DNA of 12,553 nucleotides, taken from assembly GCA_023437755.1 (NCBI GenBank), contig JAEZFJ010000024.1, positions 1 to 12,553 of the forward strand. The letters run 5' to 3'. Below the pieces are notes generated by a model. That model was not told the origin of the DNA and did no database searches. It saw nothing but the letters and a program-made list of their open reading frames with translations. The stretch is from Pseudomonadota bacterium. Its GTDB lineage: Bacteria; Pseudomonadota; Alphaproteobacteria; Rhizobiales; Devosiaceae. Positions 7,626 to 12,553 of the stretch are shown in pieces. Made by a program: the position numbers and the translations under genes. Position 1 is the stretch's first letter; each line of letters opens with the position of its first letter.

Positions 7626-8321
7626 CTATGGGCACCAGAAAACAGTTACCGGCTGACCCGAACGCAGGACGGCGCGCACGGGCATGTCCTTGATCGGACC
7701 TTCGCCCAGCGCCTGATCCAGCGTGGCAGCCTTTTCTTCCCCCTCGACGTGCAGATAGATTCCATCCGCGCGGAGGAGACGCGGCAGCGTGAGAGTGATG
7801 CGGGGCTCGCCGGCGCCAGGGGCACGGAGTGCCATTGTCGGGCCTTCGTCGGACAGCACCTGGTCGAGCGTGTCCCCGCCCGGGAAGAAGCTGGCGGTGT
7901 GCCCATCATTGCCCATGCCGAGCACCACCGCCGCAAAGTGCTCCGGCAGATCCGCCAGAGCGGCATTTGTTCGGGCCACAGCTTCGGCATCGGGTTCGCC
8001 GCCGCCGGAGTAGAGCGGCAAGAAGCGGGCGATCGCAGCGGGGCCCTGCAGCAGCTTCTCGTTGACGAGCTTGGCGTTGGAGCGGTCGTTGAGTTCGTCG
8101 ACCCAGCGCTCGTCGACCAGGGTGACGATCACCTTGTCCCACGCCAGAGTTTTGGTCTTGCCGAGCACAGAGAAGAACTTGGCAGGCGTCGAGCCGCCGC
8201 TGACGGCGATGGCAGCAACGCCGTCGCGGTCGATCGCCGCCTGGATGCGGGCGGCGACGGTCTCGGCGAGTTCCTTGGCGAGAGCCGTCTTGTCGGCGAA
8301 GCTGCGGCGTTCGAGGTCCAC
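7626..8321 (-). CDS. pgl: 6-phosphogluconolactonase
   Basis: Hydrolyses 6-phosphogluconolactone, the product of Zwf, to 6-phosphogluconate, the substrate of Edd. Counting from the GTG start, the 231-residue protein has the Pgl/NagB-like fold motifs SGGSTP (41-46), LVDERWV (68-74, DERWV being typical of Pgl) and GMGNDGHTASFFPG (135-148). The start is assigned to GTG at 8319-8321, because GAGGAG lies 8 bases upstream. An in-frame TTG at 8340-8342 would add only seven residues, read through that ribosome binding site. The GTG shares its first base with the zwf stop (TAGTG), so translation is probably coupled to zwf. Confidence 0.94.
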   Translation of the reverse strand: MDLERRSFADKTALAKELAETVAARIQAAIDRDGVAAIAVSGGSTPAKFFSVLGKTKTLAWDKVIVTLVDERWVDELNDRSNAKLVNEKLLQGPAAIARFLPLYSGGGEPDAEAVARTNAALADLPEHFAAVVLGMGNDGHTASFFPGGDTLDQVLSDEGPTMALRAPGAGEPRITLTLPRLLRADGIYLHVEGEEKAATLDQALGEGPIKDMPVRAVLRSGQPVTVFWCP

Positions 8322-9802
8322 TACAGGTTCTCCTCGTACCAAGTGCGGCCATCGCGTTCGATCAGGGCGATGGAACCGCTCGGGCCCCAGGTGCCGGCGG
8401 AATAGGGCTGCGGCGGCTCATTGGCCTGATTCCACGCCTCGCGGATCGGGTCGACCCAGCGCCAGGCCGCCTCGAGTTCGTCGCGGCGCATGAACAGGGT
8501 CTGGTTGCCGCGAATCACGTCCAGCAGCAGACGCTCATAGGCCTCAGGGGTGCGCTCGGTGAACTGCTGGGCGAAGCTGAGGTTCAGCGGCACTTCGCGC
8601 AGACGCATGCCGCCGGGGCCCGGATCCTTGATCATCATCATCATCTTGACGCCCTCGTCGGGCTGCAGGCGGATGATCAGCTTGTTGGGGCGCGGCGCGC
8701 CTTCGGCATGATCGAAGATCGAGTGCGGGATCGGCTTGAACTGAATGCAGATCTCGGAGACGCGGCTCGCCATGCGCTTGCCGGTGCGCATGTAGAACGG
8801 CACGCCGGACCAGCGCCAGTTCTCGATCTCGGCCTTGAGGGCAACGAAGGTCTCGGTGCGGCTGCCCTTCTTGTCGTCGGGCAACTCCTCCTGGTACCCG
8901 GCAACGGCAGCCGTTTCGGACTTCACGCCCCGGTACTGGCCGCGCACCGTCTTTGTGCCCACCTCGCTGTTGGTGATCGGGCGCAGCGCACGAAGCACCT
9001 TGAGCTTCTCGTCGCGAAGCGCATCGGCGTCGTCGCTGGCCGGGGGCTCCATTGCCACAAGGCAGAGCAACTGCAGCATGTGGTTCTGGATCATGTCGCG
9101 CAGGGCGCCGGACTCGTCATAGTACCCTCGCGTGCCCGCACCGACGCTTTCCGAAACAGTCAGCTGCACATGGTCGATATGGGCGCTGTTCCAGATCGGC
9201 TCGAACAGGGCGTTGGCGAAGCGCAGCGCCAGCAGGTTCTGCACCGTCTCCTTACCGAGGTAGTGGTCGATGCGGTAAACTTGATCTTCCTTGAAGATCT
9301 TGGCGATCCCGTCATTGATCTCGACGGAAGACGCCAGATCGTGGCCGAGCGGCTTCTCGATCACGACCCGGGAGTCGCGGCGATAGTATTTCTTCTTGGC
9401 CAGGAACTCGGCAATCGGCGCAAAGAGGTCGGGCGCCACGGCGAGGTAGAAGGCGCGCACGATCTTGGGGTCGTCGCGCAGCTTCTTGCCGAGATCACCA
9501 GCCTCTTCCGACTTGGACACGTCGATCGACACGTAGCTGAAGATCTTGACGAAGCGGTCGATGACGCCCGCCTCCTGGTAGTCCTTCTCAACGAAGCTGG
9601 AAACAGCATCGCGGGCCACCTGCTGGAACTCCGCGTCGCTGAGCTTGGAGCGCGAGGCGCCGATGATCTGGGATTTCTCATCGAACTGCCCGTCGAGGAA
9701 ACGATGGTACAGCGCCGGGATCAGCTTGCGCTTGGTCAGGTCGCCAGTGGCGCCGAACACCACATAGTCGAACGGCTGGACGGGAATGATACGGCTGGAC
9801 AC
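8321..9802 (-). CDS. zwf: glucose-6-phosphate 1-dehydrogenase
   Basis: Oxidises glucose-6-phosphate to 6-phosphogluconolactone with NAD(P)+, feeding both the Entner-Doudoroff and pentose phosphate routes. The 493-residue length is normal. GATGDLTKRK (17-26) is the dinucleotide-binding motif. EKPLGHD (149-155) and the active-site signature RIDHYLGKE (177-185, with the catalytic His and substrate Lys) are intact. The start is GTG at 9800-9802 (MSSRIIPVQPFDYVVFGATG), with AGGA 7 bases upstream. The gene begins 21 bp after the stop of the upstream sugar kinase and overlaps pgl by one base, so the genes form one operon. The cofactor preference between NADP and NAD cannot be judged from the motif alone. 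Confidence 0.97.
   Translation of the reverse strand: MSSRIIPVQPFDYVVFGATGDLTKRKLIPALYHRFLDGQFDEKSQIIGASRSKLSDAEFQQVARDAVSSFVEKDYQEAGVIDRFVKIFSYVSIDVSKSEEAGDLGKKLRDDPKIVRAFYLAVAPDLFAPIAEFLAKKKYYRRDSRVVIEKPLGHDLASSVEINDGIAKIFKEDQVYRIDHYLGKETVQNLLALRFANALFEPIWNSAHIDHVQLTVSESVGAGTRGYYDESGALRDMIQNHMLQLLCLVAMEPPASDDADALRDEKLKVLRALRPITNSEVGTKTVRGQYRGVKSETAAVAGYQEELPDDKKGSRTETFVALKAEIENWRWSGVPFYMRTGKRMASRVSEICIQFKPIPHSIFDHAEGAPRPNKLIIRLQPDEGVKMMMMIKDPGPGGMRLREVPLNLSFAQQFTERTPEAYERLLLDVIRGNQTLFMRRDELEAAWRWVDPIREAWNQANEPPQPYSAGTWGPSGSIALIERDGRTWYEENL
8330..8335 (-). promoter_or_regulatory. ribosome binding site of pgl, inside the 3' end of zwf
   Basis: GAGGAG on the minus strand lies 8 bases before the GTG that overlaps the zwf stop codon. 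It decides between that GTG and the TTG seven codons upstream as the pgl start. It lies within the last codons of zwf (…EENL-stop), the arrangement expected for coupled translation. Confidence 0.7.
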
Positions 9803-9823
9803 TTGGCGTTCCTGGAAAGACGT

Positions 9824-10762
9824 TCAGGCGGAGAAGTTCTGGCGCGCAAGAATGACTGCGCCATGCAGAGGTTCGAATTTGGGCAGGGCGACGAAATCGC
9901 CATACCGATCTTGCAGGATCGGGAAGAGACGCTGCCCGAACCCGCCGGCAATGGCCATGACCCGGGCGCCGTGGCTCTTGAACCAGCGGACATAGGTGTC
10001 GATGTAGCCGATCTGAATGTCCATCATCCGGCGGGCAACCGGATCACCCTTGTCGAAATGCTTGATGAACAGCGGCATCAGCTTGCCATATTCAGCCGGA
10101 GCTCGGCCGATCAGGGCGTCATCGCAGCCTTCCGAGCCGTCGCGGCTCAGCAGCGTCAGATCCATCTCGGTGGCGAAGGACCAGGTCATGACGGCCTGGT
10201 TGTCGCCGCCGAGCGCCGCGATCACCGCCTCGGTGAGAGGGGATTTCTCAACAAGGCCGTCTGCCGCCTCGACGGAATACCGCGCGAGCTCGCGCCCGAG
10301 AATGGCGCCCGACATCTGGTCGCCGATATGGAAGCCCCAGCCGCCAGCCTGATAGCGCTTGCCACCGACGATCGACATGGCGGCCGAACCGGTGCCGATG
10401 ATCACCACGCCGCCCTCATCGCCCCCCAGCGCGCCGGCATGGGCGATGTCGATGTCGTCATAGACCTTGACCCCGGCGAACGGCCACGGTCGGGCGGCAA
10501 ACTCGGCGCGCGCTGAATCCATGCGCCCGCCGGCCATGCCAAAACAGGCATAGGTGTTGGCCGTTTCGGCATAGTCGATTCCGGCAGTAGCGAAAACGTC
10601 GCGAGTACCGTCGCTGATGGCCTTGTAGGCCGGATCGCCATCGTCGATCTGCAGGTTCGAGCGCCCGTTCTTGACTTCAGCGAGGGTGACGAGATTCTCG
10701 TCGGCAAGGCGCACGCGGCAATTGGTGCCGCCGCCATCCACGCCAAGATAATATCTGGGCAC
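9824..10762 (-). CDS. BadF/BadG/BcrA/BcrD-family sugar kinase (glucosamine/N-acetylglucosamine kinase-like)
   Basis: An ATPase of the actin-like (ASKHA) fold, probably phosphorylating a hexose or amino-hexose. The 312-residue protein has phosphate-1 motif LGVDGGGTN (6-14), a likely catalytic Asp in VYDDIDIAHAGAL (100-112), phosphate-2 motif IIGTGS (121-126), GGWGFHIGDQMSGA (140-153), and the adenosine-site stretch VMAIAGGFG near 275-283. This resembles N-acetylglucosamine kinase and bacterial glucosamine kinase rather than ROK or Glk glucokinases. The GTG at 10760-10762 has GGAG (10772-10775) 9 bases upstream. The frame is open for 117 more codons, but those run antisense to cobU and past the ribosome binding site. 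It heads the zwf-pgl-edd operon, suggesting its product feeds glucose-6-phosphate into Zwf. The substrate (glucose, glucosamine or GlcNAc) is unresolved. Confidence 0.85.
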   Translation of the reverse strand: MPRYYLGVDGGGTNCRVRLADENLVTLAEVKNGRSNLQIDDGDPAYKAISDGTRDVFATAGIDYAETANTYACFGMAGGRMDSARAEFAARPWPFAGVKVYDDIDIAHAGALGGDEGGVVIIGTGSAAMSIVGGKRYQAGGWGFHIGDQMSGAILGRELARYSVEAADGLVEKSPLTEAVIAALGGDNQAVMTWSFATEMDLTLLSRDGSEGCDDALIGRAPAEYGKLMPLFIKHFDKGDPVARRMMDIQIGYIDTYVRWFKSHGARVMAIAGGFGQRLFPILQDRYGDFVALPKFEPLHGAVILARQNFSA

Positions 10763-10963
10763 GCGGGGAAACTCCGTTGTCTCGACGGATGCTAGGGTAT
10801 CGTTTCGGCGCGGACCATAATGCGAAAGGCGCCTAGACGAAAGTAGGATAAGGGACAAAAAACCAGGACCGGACGAAGCGGCTACAAAGCCGCCTGTGCG
10901 GGCCGCGCAACCACATCGGCGGCCGCGGAATTGCTCTGGTGGTGGGCAGAATGGAGTGCGGCG
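10763..10963. promoter_or_regulatory. divergent promoter region between the kinase-zwf-pgl-edd operon and cobU
   Basis: This 201-bp stretch must hold the promoters for both directions, although I cannot place -35/-10 boxes with confidence. Visible structure: two direct copies of CGAAAG (10823-10828, 10838-10843) 15 bp apart, with an inverted TTTCG at 10803-10807; a perfect 6-bp hairpin, GCGGCT-ACAA-AGCCGC (10878-10893); an A6-7 run near 10857-10862; and an 8-bp palindrome, GCGGCCGC (10919-10926). The CGAAA sites could be an operator for the sugar operon. The ribosome binding sites are GGAG at 10772-10775 (kinase, minus) and GGAG at 10953-10956 (cobU, plus). No cobalamin-riboswitch B12-box sequence was recognised upstream of cobU. 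Confidence 0.5.
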
Positions 10964-11518
10964 ATGACGCGACACGTATTGGTGCTGGGCGGAGCCCGAT
11001 CGGGCAAGACCGCCTTCGCTGAGCGGCTGGCCCTCCATGCCGGCACTCGCCCAGCCTACCTTGCCACGGCCGAAGCACTCGATTCCGAGATGCGGGACCG
11101 CGTCGACAGCCACAAGGCAGGGCGCGCGGCGCGCTTCACCACCATCGAGGAGCCGATTGCGCTGTCATCGGCGATCCTCCGCGCCTCGACCGATCACGAC
11201 GTGATTCTGGTGGACTGCCTGACCCTGTGGATCACAAACCTGCTGATCGCCAACGAGGACGTGGCCAAGGCGGTCAGCGAACTGGTGGCGGCGCTGGTGC
11301 AGATCAAGGCGGCCAAGGTGATCCTGGTCAGCAACGAAGTCGGCCTGGGGATCGTGCCCGACAACGCCATGGCCCGCACCTTCCGCGATCTCGCCGGCTC
11401 GGCGCACCAACGGCTCGCGGAAATCTGCGAGGACGCCTATTTCATCGTCGCCGGGCTGCCGGTGGTGCTCAAGGGCGAGCCGCCCGAGGCTCCCGCCAGC
11501 AACATCCACGAGGCCTAG
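10964..11518 (+). CDS. cobU: adenosylcobinamide kinase / adenosylcobinamide-phosphate guanylyltransferase
   Basis: Bifunctional cytoplasmic enzyme (CobU, also called CobP) that phosphorylates adenosylcobinamide and adds GMP, activating it for nucleotide-loop assembly of vitamin B12. The 184-residue protein has P-loop GGARSGKT (9-16), VDCLTLWITNLL around 82-93, VSNEVGLGIVPDNAMAR around 121-137, and ends IVAGLPVVLKG plus a 14-residue tail. ATG at 10964 is chosen over the upstream in-frame TTG at 10931, because GGAG sits 7 bases before it and the protein then starts two residues before the first beta strand. An insertion sequence abuts the stop codon, but the TAG is part of the CTAG target, so the protein should be intact. 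The insertion cuts cobU off from whatever cobalamin genes once followed. Confidence 0.94.
   Translation: MTRHVLVLGGARSGKTAFAERLALHAGTRPAYLATAEALDSEMRDRVDSHKAGRAARFTTIEEPIALSSAILRASTDHDVILVDCLTLWITNLLIANEDVAKAVSELVAALVQIKAAKVILVSNEVGLGIVPDNAMARTFRDLAGSAHQRLAEICEDAYFIVAGLPVVLKGEPPEAPASNIHEA
11515..11518. repeat. left target-site duplication CTAG
   Basis: CTAG adjoining the left end of the IS. Its last three bases are the cobU stop codon on the plus strand, and the complement of its first three is the transposase stop codon on the minus strand. Confidence 0.8.
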
Positions 11519-12465
11519 CTGTGGAGCCTCAACAGGTTGTCCCGATCGATGTCGAGGCGGCTGATTGGCGGCCTGGATTTTAGACTGCCGTGCGGGCGAT
11601 GCCAGTTGTATCTGTGCAGCCAGATCGGCAACTCGCGGGCGCGGTGCTCTGAGCTCAGGTAAGCCTGAGCGTAGGCCCATTCGCGCAGAGCTGTCTGGAT
11701 GAAGCGCTCCGCCTTGCCGTTGGTTTTAGGGGTGTAGGGCCGGGTGCGGATGTGCTTGAGCCCGAGATCGCGGCAGGCATTTCGGAAGGCTTTCGAGCGA
11801 TAGCACGAGCCGTTATCAGTCATCACCCGCGTCACGGTTACGCCCAAGCTGAGATAGTAGGCGACGGCCGCCTTGAGGAAGGCGACGGCGCTCTCCTTTT
11901 TCTCATCGGGCAGGATCTGCGAGAAGCCGATCCGGGAGGCATCGTCGATCGAGACGTGCACGAACTCCCACCCAACAGCCCGCGACCGGCCGGCCTGGCG
12001 ATCGCCAGTGATGCGGTGACCAACCCTGTCGAAGCGGCCGAGCTTCTTGATGTCGATGTGGATCAGCTCGCCCGGGTGCTCGCGCTCATACCGGCGTATC
12101 GGTTCGGCCGGCTCGAGCGCCGCGATGCGATTGAGGCCCAGGCGCCTGAGAACCCGGCTGACGGTAGCCGGCGACACCCCCAGTTCGGCGGCGATCTGCT
12201 TGCCGGTCCAGCGCTGCCGGCGCAAGGCCGCGATCCGGTCCACCACGGCCATCGGGGTCGGCCGGCGCAGGCGGTGCGGTCGCGACGAACGGTCCCTCAG
12301 TCCCTCAGAGCCCTCCACTTCAAACCGGGCAACCCACTTGCGTGCCGTCCGCGGGCAGACGCCTGCAGCTCGTGCGGCGGCTTCCAGCGTCTGCCCGCTC
12401 AGCACTGCTCGGGCAAGACGCTCTCGACCCCACGACGTCAAACGGGCATTCTTGTGGACGTTCAT
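11515..12465 (-). CDS. IS481-family transposase
   Basis: DDE transposase of the IS481 family, 316 residues. It has an N-terminal helix-turn-helix (about 14-57, ending in the common WVARFEVEGSEGLRDRSSRP stretch) and a second HTH, TGKQIAAELGVSPATVSRVL (about 87-106). The RNase H-like core has HIDIKKLGR (Asp138), TDNGS (Asp217) and NGKAERF (Glu253), with 35 residues between the second Asp and Glu, followed by the typical W-x-x-x-YN-x-x-RPHGSL end. The ATG at 12463-12465 has AAGGAGG at 12471-12477, 5 bases upstream. The frame runs through the terminal inverted repeat, and its TAG stop (11517-11515) lies in the duplicated target CTAG, outside the element. All catalytic residues are present and there is no frameshift, so it is potentially active. 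Confidence 0.93.
   Translation of the reverse strand: MNVHKNARLTSWGRERLARAVLSGQTLEAAARAAGVCPRTARKWVARFEVEGSEGLRDRSSRPHRLRRPTPMAVVDRIAALRRQRWTGKQIAAELGVSPATVSRVLRRLGLNRIAALEPAEPIRRYEREHPGELIHIDIKKLGRFDRVGHRITGDRQAGRSRAVGWEFVHVSIDDASRIGFSQILPDEKKESAVAFLKAAVAYYLSLGVTVTRVMTDNGSCYRSKAFRNACRDLGLKHIRTRPYTPKTNGKAERFIQTALREWAYAQAYLSSEHRARELPIWLHRYNWHRPHGSLKSRPPISRLDIDRDNLLRLHS
11519..11542 (+). repeat. left terminal inverted repeat of the IS
   Basis: Reads CTGTG, ten variable bases, then AGGTTGTCC. Against the other end 17 of 24 positions match without gaps, including both conserved blocks (5 of 5 and 9 of 9). It also encodes the last seven codons of the transposase on the minus strand. Confidence 0.85.
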
Positions 12466-12524
12466 CCGGTCCTCCTTGGAAACTGAAGCTTTGACAACCT
12501 CAGCATCCTCGGTACGGACCGGGT

Positions 12525-12548
12525 GGACAACCTATGGAAAGCTCACAG
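12525..12548 (-). repeat. right terminal inverted repeat of the IS
   Basis: On the minus strand it reads CTGTG, ten variable bases, AGGTTGTCC. This end lies upstream of the transposase. Its TTGTCC could act as a -35 box, with GATGCT 17 bases downstream as a poor -10, a weak suggestion only. A second copy of AGGTTGTC lies internally at 12493-12500. Confidence 0.85.
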
Positions 12549-12552
12549 CTAG
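12549..12552. repeat. right target-site duplication CTAG
   Basis: CTAG directly after the right inverted repeat, one base before the window ends. With the left copy it brackets the IS as a direct duplication. Because CTAG is also its own reverse complement, it extends the apparent inverted repeat to 28 bp. Confidence 0.8.
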
Positions 12553-12553
12553 C

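Larger units (their letters stand above)
11519..12548 (-). mobile_element. complete IS481-family insertion sequence, about 1030 bp
   Basis: A single transposase gene is bounded by terminal inverted repeats and flanked by CTAG on both sides (11515-11518 and 12549-12552). Both ends read 5'-CTGTG inward, and both share AGGTTGTCC at positions 16-24 of the repeat. IS481-family elements are known to prefer CTAG targets, which matches. If the boundary is placed one base further in (11520-12547), the ends read TGTG and the flanks share five bases, CTAGC. The six-base flanks differ at one position (CCTAGC and GCTAGC), so a 4- or 5-bp duplication is supported. It lies directly behind cobU, tail to tail with it. 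Confidence 0.9.

Noticed and set aside
5769..8405. Open frame of 878 codons on the plus strand opposite edd and pgl
   Set aside because: It is antisense to two genes with complete family motifs, has a composition rich in Arg, His and Gly with no recognisable domain, and has no plausible ribosome binding site. Long antisense frames are expected in GC-rich DNA with strong codon bias.
8708..10516. Open frame of 602 codons on the plus strand opposite zwf and the sugar kinase
   Set aside because: Same reason: it is the complement of two well-supported genes and shows no domain of its own.
10763..10963. Cobalamin riboswitch upstream of cobU
   Set aside because: No B12-box-like GCCACTG sequence or long paired leader could be recognised. 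A covariance-model search (Rfam RF00174) would be decisive.
10763..11113. N-terminal extension of the sugar kinase by 117 residues
   Set aside because: The extra part would be antisense to the start of cobU and has no kinase-like sequence. The GTG at 10762 has a Shine-Dalgarno sequence and begins just before the first beta strand of the fold.
10964..11518. cobU truncated by the insertion sequence
   Set aside because: Everything up to and including CTAG is original target sequence, so the TAG stop predates the insertion, and the protein extends past the usual GLPxVLKG end of the family.

Overview
The window is GC-rich, densely packed chromosomal DNA that looks like an alphaproteobacterium of the order Hyphomicrobiales, possibly Devosia-like. 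This is an inference. It rests on the plant/alphaproteobacterial-type glutamate-cysteine ligase, the Entner-Doudoroff genes zwf-pgl-edd, a CobP/CobU-type cobinamide kinase, frequent GTG/TTG starts and short palindromic intergenic repeats. Ten protein genes fill almost all of the sequence. No tRNA, rRNA, CRISPR array, phage module or defence system was seen.

Layout. (1) At 64-2252 on the minus strand lie rsmE (16S rRNA m3U1498 methyltransferase) and then gshA (first step of glutathione synthesis). (2) A divergent intergenic region at 2253-2406 holds a composite palindromic repeat. (3) At 2407-5685 on the plus strand lie ubiA (ubiquinone prenyltransferase), mutL (mismatch repair) and a small calcineurin-like phosphoesterase whose GD motif reads GA. 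(4) At 5688-10762 on the minus strand is a carbon-catabolism operon read in the order sugar kinase (BadF/BadG family), zwf, pgl, edd. Together these would take a sugar through glucose-6-phosphate and 6-phosphogluconate to KDPG; the aldolase eda is not in the window. (5) A 201-bp divergent promoter region follows, then cobU/cobP on the plus strand. (6) A complete IS481-family insertion sequence of about 1.03 kb occupies 11519-12548, flanked by a CTAG target duplication that runs to the edge of the window.

The most unusual point is the cobU/IS junction. The palindromic CTAG target at 11515-11518 supplies the cobU stop codon on the plus strand and, on the minus strand, the transposase stop codon. 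The element therefore appears not to carry its own transposase stop and borrows one from its target. The rest is mostly ordinary core metabolism. I see no convincing new multi-gene system; the better leads are this stop-codon arrangement, the altered phosphoesterase metal site, and the sugar kinase heading the Entner-Doudoroff operon.
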